Shown one piece after another: positions 17,806-27,695 of a stretch of 64,000 nucleotides of DNA. The DNA is from Balneola sp. MJW-20 (GTDB lineage Bacteria > Bacteroidota > Rhodothermia > Balneolales > Balneolaceae), in assembly GCF_040811775.1 (NCBI RefSeq), contig NZ_JBFNXW010000004.1, forward strand, positions 1-64,000. The letters are read 5' to 3'. Both the position numbers and the translations under genes were made by a program. The notes below the pieces were generated by a model. It did not search any database, was not told the DNA's origin, and saw only the letters and a program-made list of their open reading frames with translations. Numbering within the stretch: the stretch's first letter is position 1; the number at the start of each line of letters is the position of its first letter.

Positions 17806-19905
17806 ATGAGTTTTTTAAACCCGATTTTTTTACTGGCACTTGCAGCAGCGGGAATACCGCTGATGATACACCTGCTGAATCTTCGGCGACCGAAGAAGAT
17901 CGAATTCTCTACGCTCACATTTTTCCAGGAACTCAAGAAATCCACGATCCGGAAAATTAAGATAAAAAGACTCTTATTACTGATCATGCGGATGCTTGCG
18001 GTAGCCTGCCTGGCCGTTGTGCTTGCACGCCCTTTTTTGCCTCCCGGACTATCTTTCGGAGGAGATGCACAGGCTCCTTCGGTGAATGCTATCCTGATCG
18101 ATAACAGTATAAGTATGAGCAGAGTGGGATCTAACGGTCCTCTCATTGATTACGCAAAAGAGGTGGCTGAGAACATCTCTGAAGCTTCCCGCGAAAATGA
18201 TCGTTTTATACTTCAGGTTACCAATGGTGAAGCTATCTATCCGGCCATCCTGAATCATGTCAACATGAGTAATACACTAAAGGATATTGAAGCACAGCCT
18301 TCCGGGAATTACATGGGAGAAAGGTTACAGGAGATGATCCGTTTTATGGATGAGAGTCCCTTTCAGCAAAAAAAGATCTTTATCATTACCGACGCACAAC
18401 GTTCACAGATACAAAAACTTACAAAGCTGGAAGAGGTGGATTCCCGATTTACAATCATTGATGTAGGGGAGGTGGAGGTGCAGAATACGGTCATAGCCGA
18501 GGTTAGTATTCCCTCCCAGATGATAGGGCTAGGGCTGCCGGTACAGGTCAATGTAAAAGTAGAAAACCAGGGTTCTGTGCCGGCAATTAACCAGTTTGTA
18601 TCCCTTGAATATGAGGGGCAGCCACTGGGCCAGTATTCAGTTTCGCTGCAGCCCGGAGAGAATCAGGTGTTTGATTTTGAAGTGAGTCCGTCTGCCGAAG
18701 GAAGTTCTTCGGGAAGGATCTGGATCGAAGGAGACGAGTTTATTGATGATAATGATTACCTATTCAGCCTGGAGATCCCGGACCGGAGAAGAATTCTCTG
18801 GATCAGGCCGGATGTACCGATACAATCAGAAAACATTTCTTATACCCGGCTGATGCTGGATGTTGCAAGTGAGAATGATGCTCAGTTCGAATACGATGAG
18901 ATCGATCCCGGAGGAGTGACGGGTGCAGAGCTTTCGGAGTACGACGCATTTATAATGGATGGAGTTGAGCAGATACCGGAATTCCTTTTTTCCGAGCTTC
19001 AGGCTGAAGTTCAGAGCGGAAAAGGATTATTGTTCTTTCCCTCAGAAAACGGATCCATACAAAATTATAACGATTTCCTGTCCGGCTTCAATGCGGGGAG
19101 ATGGGTTGGGATCTCCGGAGATTATGCATCATTTCAAAGTGTAGCTGCTGCGGATGAACTACTTGAGGAGCATCCCGCCTTTACCGGACTCTTTGATCGG
19201 GCTGAGGGTGAGGAACTGAAATTTTCCAGGCCTTCGGTTTACTATTATTTCCGTCTGGATACCCGGGGCAGCACAAATGCTTTTGATCTTCTGCGACTCA
19301 ACAACGGTGATGCACTGATACATGAAAAGAAATTCGGGAGAGGTACTCTGCTGATCTCCGCTATAGGAAACGACCCGGGATGGTCCAATTTTCCTATTCA
19401 GGAACTGTATGCACCTCTTTACTATCGTCTGACCCTTTATGCAGCTGCCTCGGAAGAAGGCGGGCTGATCGGACATATTCTTGGAAATCCATTCCAGACT
19501 ACCGGAAACTATGTTATGGATGATGTAGAGCTTCAGGTGGACGGCCAAATTATAAAGCCGGGGGTAAGTGTTTCAGGAAACGGGTTACAGGTTAATTACG
19601 ATGGTAAAGAGTGGAAAACCGGATTTGTGGAGGTGCGTGACGGACTAAGATCAACTACTATTGCGATGAACCTGGATCGGGCAGAATCGGATTTTTCGGA
19701 ATTCGGCGAAGAGGAGATCGATGAACAATTAAATGAATTTGACTTCAGTTATGTTGATGCAGGAGGACTCAGTGATCAGGAATTGCTCACAACCATTCAG
19801 TCTACCGGCTTTGGCCGGGAGATCTGGCAGTGGTTTCTGATGGCAGGGATGTTCTTTCTGGTTGCGGAATCATTGATTTCTTCGTTTTATAAGGCTGAAA
19901 ACTAA
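17806..19905 (+). CDS. BatA/VWA-domain membrane protein
   Basis: 699 residues. Residues 1-77 are a BatA domain, two membrane helices flanking the LLNLRRPKKIEFSTLTF turn. Residues about 93-205 are a VWA domain whose MIDAS motif DNSISMS and a later TDAQRS are intact. A CARDB-like beta domain follows (VNVKVENQGSVPAINQF), then a glutamine-amidotransferase-like region, and one membrane helix at 675-695. Such proteins accompany MoxR/Bat systems, but no MoxR ATPase is nearby. Ten bases separate it from the next gene. Confidence 0.8.
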   Translation: MSFLNPIFLLALAAAGIPLMIHLLNLRRPKKIEFSTLTFFQELKKSTIRKIKIKRLLLLIMRMLAVACLAVVLARPFLPPGLSFGGDAQAPSVNAILIDNSISMSRVGSNGPLIDYAKEVAENISEASRENDRFILQVTNGEAIYPAILNHVNMSNTLKDIEAQPSGNYMGERLQEMIRFMDESPFQQKKIFIITDAQRSQIQKLTKLEEVDSRFTIIDVGEVEVQNTVIAEVSIPSQMIGLGLPVQVNVKVENQGSVPAINQFVSLEYEGQPLGQYSVSLQPGENQVFDFEVSPSAEGSSSGRIWIEGDEFIDDNDYLFSLEIPDRRRILWIRPDVPIQSENISYTRLMLDVASENDAQFEYDEIDPGGVTGAELSEYDAFIMDGVEQIPEFLFSELQAEVQSGKGLLFFPSENGSIQNYNDFLSGFNAGRWVGISGDYASFQSVAAADELLEEHPAFTGLFDRAEGEELKFSRPSVYYYFRLDTRGSTNAFDLLRLNNGDALIHEKKFGRGTLLISAIGNDPGWSNFPIQELYAPLYYRLTLYAAASEEGGLIGHILGNPFQTTGNYVMDDVELQVDGQIIKPGVSVSGNGLQVNYDGKEWKTGFVEVRDGLRSTTIAMNLDRAESDFSEFGEEEIDEQLNEFDFSYVDAGGLSDQELLTTIQSTGFGREIWQWFLMAGMFFLVAESLISSFYKAEN

Positions 19906-19914
19906 TCACTGTAA

Positions 19915-20487
19915 ATGGATACTTTTTTAACCTTTTTCTTCCGGGGAGTGGTACTGCTATTTACTATAGCTTCTACATTTCTTGCTGTTTACTCCATTCA
20001 AAACAAATGGAGGCTGAGAAATGTGCGCATTAGCTGGAGGAACGGAAAAATGGGAGGGTATCCATTATTTTCAACGGTATTCCTCTTGCTGATCACCATT
20101 CTCTTTGTCATCTCATTCAGGGTCAACGGTTCCGAGCGACTCATTTTATTCGGGGCCTATTTCTGGATCGGATGTATGTGGTTCATCTCCAGTTACCTGG
20201 CTTCAAAGCATTACATCACGGATTACGGTATTGTTAAAAATATAAACGATCCTTCTCAAACCATTCCCTGGTATCAGGTAATGGATTATGTGGAGACCCG
20301 GGATGGATCAGGTCACCAATATACATTCAGCTATAATCTTGATAACGGATCGTACAATCAGCTTAAGATCCTTATCCCTGCCTCCAGACACAAAGCATTC
20401 AAAAAAATTGTATCTTATAAGCTGGAAAAACGTTTTGAAGGACAATCACTTCCTGATATTGATCTTAAGAGACTGCAGGAAGAATAA
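19915..20487 (+). CDS. small membrane protein with PH-like cytoplasmic tail
   Basis: 190 residues: membrane helices at about 5-27, 48-68 and 76-96, then a soluble beta-rich tail from about 100 to 190 that resembles a PH-type domain (YGIVKNINDPSQTIPWYQVM, then VETRDGSGHQYTFSY). I do not recognise a named family. It is sandwiched between the VWA protein (10 bases) and hflX (17 bases), in the same direction. Confidence 0.55.
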   Translation: MDTFLTFFFRGVVLLFTIASTFLAVYSIQNKWRLRNVRISWRNGKMGGYPLFSTVFLLLITILFVISFRVNGSERLILFGAYFWIGCMWFISSYLASKHYITDYGIVKNINDPSQTIPWYQVMDYVETRDGSGHQYTFSYNLDNGSYNQLKILIPASRHKAFKKIVSYKLEKRFEGQSLPDIDLKRLQEE

Positions 20488-20504
20488 TTTAGGCTTATAC
20501 TCAT

Positions 20505-21794
20505 TTGCTAGACGACGTTAAAAATTCAGATATCGCTAAAGAGAGGGTTCTGTTAGTCGGTATTTATGGCCCTGATATTACCCGCGGACAGGCTGAAGAA
20601 TACCTGGACGAGCTTGCCATGCTTGCCGATACAGCGGGTGGAATTACTGTTGAGAAAGTATTACAGAACAGAACCAATCCGGATGTATCTACCTATGTAG
20701 GTAAAGGAAAGCTGGGTGAACTTAAGCGTATTATGGCTGAAAAGAATATTGATACGGTTATTTTTGATGATGATCTCAGTCCTACACAGATCCGGAATAT
20801 TGAGAACGGAACCGACGCAAAGGTGCTGGACCGGTCCGCACTCATACTGGACATTTTTGCATCCCGTGCCAAGACTGCAGCTGCCAAGACTCAGGTGGAG
20901 CTGGCACAGCTTCAGTATTTACTGCCAAGGCTGACCCGCTACTGGACTCACTTATCCCGTCAGAAAGGGGGGATCGGTACCAAAGGACCCGGTGAAACGC
21001 AGATCGAGACTGACCGAAGGCTGATCGGACGCCGTATAGCCACCCTTAAAGAGAAACTCGAAAAACTGGATAAACAGCGGACTACTCAGCGAAAACATCG
21101 CGAAGGAATGAACCGCGTTTCCCTGGTTGGATATACCAATGCGGGTAAATCGACCCTTATGAATGCCTTTACCCAGACGGATGTACTGGCAGAGAACAGG
21201 CTTTTTGCGACTCTTGATTCAACGGTTCGTCGTCTGGAACTGGAAAATCATTCGGTACTGCTTTCCGATACCGTGGGATTTATACGCAAGCTGCCGCATA
21301 ATCTGGTGGAAAGTTTTAAATCGACCCTGGATGAAGTAAGGGAGGCTGATATTCTGCTGCATGTGGTTGATGGTTCATCGGTCATGGCAAATGAATATAT
21401 AGAAGTGGTCAACGAGACTCTTGAGGAGCTCGATGCCACCAATAAGAGAACGCTGCTTGTGATGAATAAGGTAGATCTGATGAAGCCTGAGCAGATCCTG
21501 GAATTAAAACGTACCTATCCGGATGCGGTGTTTGTATCTGCAGAGCGGGGAATCGGACTTAAAGAGCTGGAAGAAAAGATCGAAGAGATGATCGAGCTGG
21601 AGTATCAAAGGCATACGATGCACATTCCGGTGTCAAAATATAAGGCGGTTGCCTTCATCCATGAAAATGCTTCGGTTGAAAACGAGGTATATGACGGAAC
21701 AGATGTAGAGCTGACCTTTAATATGGCTCATAAAGATTTTAAGCAATTAAATCATTTATTGGATACTATAGGTACCAATGGAGAAGTTGTTTAA
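20505..21794 (+). CDS. hflX: GTPase HflX
   Basis: 429 residues. The N-terminal HflX domain contains NPDVSTYVGKGKLGELK and the long linker with GPGETQIETDRR. The G domain has G1 GYTNAGKST, G3 DTVGFIRKLP and G4 NKVD. HflX splits or rescues stalled 70S ribosomes under stress. The start is TTG at 20505; the alternatives would remove part of the N-terminal domain. The CBS-domain gene begins five bases after the stop. Confidence 0.95.
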   Translation: MLDDVKNSDIAKERVLLVGIYGPDITRGQAEEYLDELAMLADTAGGITVEKVLQNRTNPDVSTYVGKGKLGELKRIMAEKNIDTVIFDDDLSPTQIRNIENGTDAKVLDRSALILDIFASRAKTAAAKTQVELAQLQYLLPRLTRYWTHLSRQKGGIGTKGPGETQIETDRRLIGRRIATLKEKLEKLDKQRTTQRKHREGMNRVSLVGYTNAGKSTLMNAFTQTDVLAENRLFATLDSTVRRLELENHSVLLSDTVGFIRKLPHNLVESFKSTLDEVREADILLHVVDGSSVMANEYIEVVNETLEELDATNKRTLLVMNKVDLMKPEQILELKRTYPDAVFVSAERGIGLKELEEKIEEMIELEYQRHTMHIPVSKYKAVAFIHENASVENEVYDGTDVELTFNMAHKDFKQLNHLLDTIGTNGEVV

Positions 21795-21799
21795 CGACT

Positions 21800-22465
21800 A
21801 TGCTGGTAAACGAGATATTAAATAACGATATACCTCCGCTGAAACAGACGGATACAGTGGCACTGGCTCTTACAAAGATGGACCTGATGCACACCTCACA
21901 GTATTGTGTAATTGATGAGGATAATAAGCTGGTTGGTATGGTAGGCCTGGATCAGGCTATTGAAACAGCCGATCAGGAAACAACCCTGGATAAGATCGGA
22001 CTTAAACCTGAGATCTATGTGCCTCAACGTCAGCATGTTTTTGAGGCAGTAAGGATCATGCTGGCGCATAACCTTTATGCTCTCCCAGTGGTGGATGAAT
22101 CCCACAAATATGTGGGGATCGTGGAAAAAAGAGAAATTATCAGAGCTCTCGGTGACTTGTTCAACCTGACGGTTCCCGGTTCTGTTCTGACCGTAGAAGT
22201 GGATCAGCAGGATTTCAGTCTGACCGATCTGGTTCGCATCATTGAGAATGAGGGAGCAGGCATCCTCGGACTGGCTATTCAGCAACCTCAAAGCGATAAT
22301 CCGTTTTACCGGGTTTCCTTTAAAGTGAACCTGGAAGACTCCTCCGTATTAAGCTCGGGATTGCGAAGATTCGGATACACCGTCATCTCAGAAGAAAGCA
22401 GTGAATCATTTGATATGGATTTTTCTGACAGAGCTGACGAACTTATTCGCTATCTTGACATATAA
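21800..22465 (+). CDS. CBS-domain protein
   Basis: 221 residues with two CBS motifs, about 1-60 (TDTVALALTKMDLMHTSQY) and 68-125 (FEAVRIMLAHNLYALPVVDE), and an ACT-like segment from about 135 to 215. CBS pairs bind adenosyl ligands and usually regulate a partner. No catalytic domain is fused. It sits five bases after hflX and 36 bases before the TPR gene. Confidence 0.8.
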   Translation: MLVNEILNNDIPPLKQTDTVALALTKMDLMHTSQYCVIDEDNKLVGMVGLDQAIETADQETTLDKIGLKPEIYVPQRQHVFEAVRIMLAHNLYALPVVDESHKYVGIVEKREIIRALGDLFNLTVPGSVLTVEVDQQDFSLTDLVRIIENEGAGILGLAIQQPQSDNPFYRVSFKVNLEDSSVLSSGLRRFGYTVISEESSESFDMDFSDRADELIRYLDI

Positions 22466-22501
22466 GTTCATAACCCATTAAATAAAAAACAGACGAGTTA
22501 C

Positions 22502-25495
22502 ATGAACTTCGTCCATCGCTGTCATCTGCTACTTACTGCTGCATTACTTTTAATTCCATCTCTGTCCGGTGCACAGGATATTCAACGATCCCCCTCAGAA
22601 GCCTATGAAAACGGGATCAGGCTATTCGAAGAAGGTTTTTTTACAGAAGCAGGCAGTGAATTTGAACGTTTTGTGAGCGAAAACCCTGAACATCAGCTCA
22701 GGATTAATTCTGCATTCTATCTGGCGAGATCCAAAGCATCAGGCGACTCTCTGCATATGGAATCCTACTACAGAGATTTCATCCGACAATATCCCGGCTC
22801 TGAATTTTCAGTAGTTTTGCTGCAGGACTTAGGTCACCGTCTGACCGATAAAGCCAAATATGATGAAGCCATTGCATATTATCAGGAAGCACTGAAGTCA
22901 TGGGCAGGATATTTTGATGCTCCTCAGACCAAATACTGGGTCGCTGAAGCAGCTGCAGAGAACAGGGATTACAATGCTTCCCGAAGATACTTCCTTGAAC
23001 TGGCTGATGATAATCCCAGATCAGAATGGGCTCCTCGTGCATTATATGCCAGAGGACGACTGTTTCTGGAAGAAGGCATGTATGATGAGGCATCTGCCGG
23101 CTTCGAGCTACTGGAAGAACGATATCCCAATGACCCGATCACCCGCCGAGTAGGAACCGCTCTCGGAGAATCCTATTATCTGCAAGGCAGGTATACAGAA
23201 GCTGTGGAAGCCCTGGAGAATGCGATCCCCTATCTGGATGAAGAATCCAGAAAGAAAGCAGTATTCCTGATCGCGGAATCTCATAATTACATGGATAACT
23301 ATGAAGACGCATCCAGAGCCTATCTACAGTACGCCAACCTGACTAAAGGAACTCCGGAGGAAAGACTGGCTCATTATGGACTTGGATGGCTGTATCACCG
23401 CCAGGAGATCTACCACTGGTCCGCCGAGTCATTCGGAAAAGCAGCAGTGGGCCAGGATCTGATCGCTCGGAAAGCACTGTATTATAAAGCGGTAAATGAA
23501 AAACTGGGTTCTCAGTATGCACGGTCGATTGAAACCTTCCGTGACTTCGGTGACCGCTTCGATTCAGGACTGTGGGTGGAAGAAGCCTATTATGAATGGT
23601 CCATCTCTGCATTTGAAGCAGGTTTATACGGGGAATCTATTGAGACCTTACTCACACTGGTCAGGAATCAGGAAGAGCTTAATGATCCCGGTAAGATCTA
23701 TACCATGCTGGGTGAAGCGTACTTTGCGAATGGTGAATATACAAGAGCCACTTTTGCTTTTGACGAAGCAGAAAAGGTAACGGATCTTGATCCGGCGTTA
23801 CGTAGACAGGCCCAGTTCCAGAAAGCCTGGATATTATTCAGAAATCAGGCATATTCACAGGCACAACCGGTATTTGAACAGGTATATACCGAAGCACCGG
23901 ATACCGAACTGGGAGGAGAAGCATTATTCTGGAGTGCGGATAGCTACTACAAAATGAATCAGTTCAGCCGTGCAGCTCAACGATTCAGGATCTTTACACA
24001 GAATTATAAGGACTCCGAGCTCATCGGTGCGGCCAGATATTCCCTGGGGTGGAGCTACTTCAAGATGGGGAATTATGAGAATGCAATTGCACCAATGGAA
24101 GAGTTTCTGGCTAACTATAATCCACCGCCCGTGGCTCTTTTTCCATACGATATTGATACCCGTCTCCGGATCGGGGATGCCTACTATGCGATCGGTGATT
24201 ACCGCAACTCGATCGAGTACTATAATAAAGCGATCGGAGCAGAGCCGGGTGGTGACTACGCTATGTTTCAGGTAGCTAATTCCTATTACCGGGCCGGCCG
24301 TACCTTTGATGCTGTATCAAATTTCCGGAAGATGCTGAGGATCTATCCTTTCAGTCAGCTGAGAGAGCAGGCTCAGTATAATGTGGCTTATATCTATCTG
24401 AATACGAATAACTATTCTCAGGCTGTGGAAGAATTTCAGACGGTGATCAGCAAGTATCCTGGAACGAACTGGGCGGCGCGGTCACAGTATAATATCGGAG
24501 ATGCTTTTTATAATGCCGGAGAATACGACCGTGCTATTGCTGCATATAAAAAGGTGTTGGAGGAGTATCCCCGAAGCCCATATATCATTGAAGCCATTAA
24601 TGGTATTCAGTATGCTCAGCTTTCATCCGGCCGTTCTGACAGCAGTTCCGTTATCCTGGAAGATTTTCTGGGAGATAATCCACAGAGCTCCACTGCAGAT
24701 CGCCTGCGTTTCCGTCAGGCTGAGACCGTATATCAGACCGGGGATTACGAGGGAACTGTCCGTGAATTCAGACAGTATCTGCGGGTTACAAATTCAGAAG
24801 AACTTATCCCCAGAGCCTATTCTATCATGGGGGACGCCCATCAGCAGCTCGGACAGACTGATCAGGCGATCGAATCTTATGAGTCGATCATTAACGAATT
24901 TGAAGGAGCGGAAGAAGTAGCTCCGGCGCTTACCAGGCTGGGAGAGTTGTATTATAGTAAAGGAGATTACCAGAGCTCTCACGCTTATTATGCACAATTA
25001 TTGCAGAAAGCACCAAGATTCAGGCAGGAAGCTTATATAGGTATGGCTAATGCGAGTCTTGCGAGTAACGAGATGGATAAAGCCAGAGAGGAATATGAAT
25101 CTGCTCTGCAGGTAAATGATGATAATGAAGCTGCTCAGGTCGGATTGGGTAAAGTAGCCGTAAGAGAAGAAAATTATGACAGAGCAATGGCTTATCTGGT
25201 TCCGGTTGCGGATAAGAATACGACAGAGATCGGAGCCGAAGCTCAGTATTACCTGGGACGCATAGAGCAGATGGAAGGGAACTTTGAATCAGCTATTCAA
25301 GCCTACTCGAAAGTAAATGTATTGTTTGAAGCTTTCGACGACTGGGTATCACGTGCGATGTATAATACCGCCGAATGTCATATCAGGCTTGGAAACCGGG
25401 GTGATGCTGTATCAGTATTACAACAGATCGTTGAACGCTATCCCGGTACTAATGCTGCCCAACGAGCACAGGAATTACTTGATACTGCCAACTGA
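22502..25495 (+). CDS. large exported TPR-repeat protein
   Basis: 997 residues with a cleavable signal peptide (hydrophobic core 8-20, cut after SLSGA) and some 20 or more tetratricopeptide or Sel1-like units through the whole chain, for example YDEAIAYYQEALKSW, YSQAVEEFQTVISKYP and YDRAIAAYKKVLEEYP. It should be a periplasmic or outer-membrane-associated scaffold, similar in layout to YbgF or BamD-type proteins but far longer. No enzymatic domain is visible. Its stop codon shares a base with the aroA start. Confidence 0.85.
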   Translation: MNFVHRCHLLLTAALLLIPSLSGAQDIQRSPSEAYENGIRLFEEGFFTEAGSEFERFVSENPEHQLRINSAFYLARSKASGDSLHMESYYRDFIRQYPGSEFSVVLLQDLGHRLTDKAKYDEAIAYYQEALKSWAGYFDAPQTKYWVAEAAAENRDYNASRRYFLELADDNPRSEWAPRALYARGRLFLEEGMYDEASAGFELLEERYPNDPITRRVGTALGESYYLQGRYTEAVEALENAIPYLDEESRKKAVFLIAESHNYMDNYEDASRAYLQYANLTKGTPEERLAHYGLGWLYHRQEIYHWSAESFGKAAVGQDLIARKALYYKAVNEKLGSQYARSIETFRDFGDRFDSGLWVEEAYYEWSISAFEAGLYGESIETLLTLVRNQEELNDPGKIYTMLGEAYFANGEYTRATFAFDEAEKVTDLDPALRRQAQFQKAWILFRNQAYSQAQPVFEQVYTEAPDTELGGEALFWSADSYYKMNQFSRAAQRFRIFTQNYKDSELIGAARYSLGWSYFKMGNYENAIAPMEEFLANYNPPPVALFPYDIDTRLRIGDAYYAIGDYRNSIEYYNKAIGAEPGGDYAMFQVANSYYRAGRTFDAVSNFRKMLRIYPFSQLREQAQYNVAYIYLNTNNYSQAVEEFQTVISKYPGTNWAARSQYNIGDAFYNAGEYDRAIAAYKKVLEEYPRSPYIIEAINGIQYAQLSSGRSDSSSVILEDFLGDNPQSSTADRLRFRQAETVYQTGDYEGTVREFRQYLRVTNSEELIPRAYSIMGDAHQQLGQTDQAIESYESIINEFEGAEEVAPALTRLGELYYSKGDYQSSHAYYAQLLQKAPRFRQEAYIGMANASLASNEMDKAREEYESALQVNDDNEAAQVGLGKVAVREENYDRAMAYLVPVADKNTTEIGAEAQYYLGRIEQMEGNFESAIQAYSKVNVLFEAFDDWVSRAMYNTAECHIRLGNRGDAVSVLQQIVERYPGTNAAQRAQELLDTAN

Positions 25496-26790
25496 TGATC
25501 AAAAAGATTAGTCCTGCTCAGTCTCTGAGAGGAAGCATAACACCCCCATCCGATAAATCCATATCACAAAGGGCAGCGATTTTCAGCCTGCTTCATGAAG
25601 GATCCTCTGTGATCAAAAATTATTCGGAGGCGGAAGATCCTCAAAGTACATTGTCATGTATTGAACAGCTGGGTGCAAAAGTTGACCGGTGGGGTGACAA
25701 ATTACAGATTACCGGTACAGGCCGGAATGGAATTCAGCGGCCCTATGAGGATCTGGATTGCGGTAATTCCGGTACTGCCATGAGATTGCTATCAGGTGTG
25801 CTGGCCGGCTCGGGTGTGCAGGCAAAACTTTGCGGTGATGAATCGCTCAGTAACCGCACCATGAAAAGGATAATAGAGCCATTGGAAAGTATGGGGGCAC
25901 ATATTCTGGCAAGAAACAGTGAATTTGCCCCGCTAATGGTTAGCAGGAATGAGCCACTGAGAGCTATTGATTACACATTACCTATACCCAGTGCACAGCT
26001 TAAATCCTGTATTTTATTAGCCGGATTATTCGGAAAGGAACCGACCAGGGTGGTAGAAACAGTGCCCAGCCGTGATCATACCGAACGCATACTGGGACTG
26101 AAGCAGCAGAAGATCGAGGGTGAGACTTATATTTATTCCTCACTGGATGATGAGATTCCGGCTCAGAATTATACCGTGCCCGGAGATTTTTCGGCAGCCT
26201 CTTTCTGGATCGTAGCCGGATCTGTAATACCCGGATCTGAGATCCTTATTCGGAATGTAGGATTGAATCCAAGCCGTACTGCACTTTTGAACATCCTGCG
26301 CAGAATGGGAGCCAATATTGAGATCGGTAATCAGCGTACCGAAGGATCCGAGCCGGTAGGCGACCTGGTTATCCGGTCGGCTTCACTGACCGGGACCCGG
26401 ATCGAGCAGGATATCATTCCGAACTGCATAGATGAGCTGCCGATCCTGAGTGTAGCCATGCTTTTTGCGAAAGGTGAATCGATCATCATGGGTGCCGGCG
26501 AATTGCGCCATAAAGAGACCGACCGCTTAATGGCGATTGGGGAAATGCTCGATTCTGCCAGTGCAACTTATCAGGAATATGAAGAAGGCATCATCATCAA
26601 AGGAAGTCCTGATCATAAATACCGTAGCGGACTATTCAAAGGCTTCAGCGATCACCGCATTATCATGGCATCCGCCATTCTTGCGCTCAAAGCGAATAAG
26701 GAATCTCACGTAATGGACTACGAAAAAGCCGCAGTTTCTTATCCGGGGTTTTTTGAGGATCTGGCCAGTCTTTCTGTTGCTGGAAGCTGA
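25495..26790 (+). CDS. aroA: 3-phosphoshikimate 1-carboxyvinyltransferase (EPSP synthase)
   Basis: 431 residues, normal for AroA, which transfers the enolpyruvyl group of PEP to shikimate-3-phosphate in aromatic amino acid synthesis. Key stretches are DKSISQRAAIFSLL, DLDCGNSGTAMRLLSG, PSRDHTERILG, the catalytic-Asp region IPNCIDELPILSVA, and HKETDRLMAI. It overlaps the end of the TPR gene by one base, suggesting coupled translation, and is the last gene before a 415-base gap. Confidence 0.96.
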   Translation: MIKKISPAQSLRGSITPPSDKSISQRAAIFSLLHEGSSVIKNYSEAEDPQSTLSCIEQLGAKVDRWGDKLQITGTGRNGIQRPYEDLDCGNSGTAMRLLSGVLAGSGVQAKLCGDESLSNRTMKRIIEPLESMGAHILARNSEFAPLMVSRNEPLRAIDYTLPIPSAQLKSCILLAGLFGKEPTRVVETVPSRDHTERILGLKQQKIEGETYIYSSLDDEIPAQNYTVPGDFSAASFWIVAGSVIPGSEILIRNVGLNPSRTALLNILRRMGANIEIGNQRTEGSEPVGDLVIRSASLTGTRIEQDIIPNCIDELPILSVAMLFAKGESIIMGAGELRHKETDRLMAIGEMLDSASATYQEYEEGIIIKGSPDHKYRSGLFKGFSDHRIIMASAILALKANKESHVMDYEKAAVSYPGFFEDLASLSVAGS

Positions 26791-26835
26791 AAGGAACTGG
26801 ATCGGTGCCTCTTTCCCTATCCACATTTTGGTTTC

Positions 26836-26898
26836 GTGAAAAGTGAAAATGAAATGTGAGAGTGGAACACATAGTCATATAGTGAAATAGTAAGACGG
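26836..26898. repeat. 7-bp-period degenerate repeat (GTGAAAA type)
   Basis: Nine consecutive heptamers in one phase from 26836, beginning GTGAAAA GTGAAAA TGAAATG and ending TATAGTG AAATAGT AAGACGG. Related units with CATATAGT recur at 36063-36097. Confidence 0.6.
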
Positions 26899-26915
26899 GG
26901 TTTTCTTGAGGATGC

Positions 26916-26971
26916 ATTCTGCATGTCGAATGTGAAACGTCAAATGTAAGATGACGTTTTGATGTGTGATA
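26916..26971. repeat. 7-bp-period degenerate repeat (ATGTGAA type)
   Basis: Eight in-phase heptamers: ATTCTGC, ATGTCGA, ATGTGAA, ACGTCAA, ATGTAAG, ATGACGT, TTTGATG, TGTGATA. The 16 bases at 26932-26947 (GTGAAACGTCAAATGT) recur exactly at 29695-29710. Confidence 0.65.
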
Positions 26972-27154
26972 TAACATTGAGGCAGCTTTAGAAGCGAGAG
27001 AGATTTTCTATACTATATTCTGAATTCAATATTCACGGCACCAGGCACTCCACTCAAAATTAATCACTCTGCCATAGGCATTCCTTCGGCAAAAAACTAT
27101 CCGGTCCTGACATTCCGTCCGTCATTACGTCAGATTGCAAGTTCATCACGCTTC

Positions 27155-27171
27155 TTGGCACTGCTATTGCA
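27155..27171 (+). promoter_or_regulatory. sigma-54 (RpoN)-type promoter upstream of hsp20
   Basis: TTGGCACTGCTATTGCA: invariant GG at 27157-27158 and GC at 27169-27170 are exactly 10 bases apart, the required -24/-12 spacing, and the flanking TGGCAC and TTGCA match consensus. Transcription would begin near 27182, 24 bases before the hsp20 ATG. Confidence 0.65.
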
Positions 27172-27205
27172 TAGTAACCTGTGAACTTAAACGAATTGGA
27201 AAGTT

Positions 27206-27640
27206 ATGGGTGATTTCACAGAATTTGGTATTGAAGTGGAGAAACATCTCAGCAAGCTGGGAAAGGATATTCAGCAGTTCGTAGAGAAGGTGGTTCCGCT
27301 GGCCAATGAAGACAAAGACTTTGCTCCGGATTGTGACATCCTGGAAAGTGAAGATGAATATAAGATCATGCTGGATCTGCCCGGACTTTCAAAGAAAGAA
27401 ATTGGTATTTCACTGAAAAATCAGGTTCTCACCATAAAAGGAGAGCGTGAAGTGACAGCGGGCGAAGGAGAAGAATTCAAGCGTCAGGAAAGAAAGAGAG
27501 GTGCATTTGCGCGTGCTTTCGCTGTTCCTCAGAATGTAAATGCAGCTGAGATACAGGCTAATTTCAGAAATGGGGTATTAACAGTAGCCATGCCAAAATC
27601 GGATGCACTTAAGGATTCACAATCCATTCCGGTGAAATAA
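27206..27640 (+). CDS. small heat shock protein, Hsp20/alpha-crystallin family
   Basis: 144 residues with the alpha-crystallin domain at about 45-135: [26 protein letters not shown], and the closing [12 protein letters not shown]. An ATP-independent holdase that keeps unfolding proteins soluble until DnaK refolds them, which fits dnaK 55 bases downstream. A sigma-54-type promoter lies upstream. No CIRCE element was found in this stretch. Confidence 0.93.
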   Translation: MGDFTEFGIEVEKHLSKLGKDIQQFVEKVVPLANEDKDFAPDCDILESEDEYKIMLDLPGLSKKEIGISLKNQVLTIKGEREVTAGEGEEFKRQERKRGAFARAFAVPQNVNAAEIQANFRNGVLTVAMPKSDALKDSQSIPVK

Positions 27641-27695
27641 ATACCCGATCAAGGATCTAAAAAAAAACAAACGAATAAATAAAAGTAGCAGACCA

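Larger units (their letters stand above)
26791..27205. other. 415-base non-coding gap with heptamer repeats and hsp20 promoter
   Basis: No convincing gene is seen on either strand. The left half carries two blocks of 7-base-period repeats (26836-26898 and 26916-26971). The right half carries the sigma-54-type promoter at 27155-27171 and, upstream of it, an inverted repeat CTGAC-N17-GTCAG at 27107-27133 that could be an activator site. Confidence 0.6.

Noticed and set aside
26791..27205. CIRCE/HrcA operator upstream of hsp20-dnaK
   Set aside because: No TTAGCACTC / GAGTGCTAA pair was found; ggcactc occurs once without its partner.
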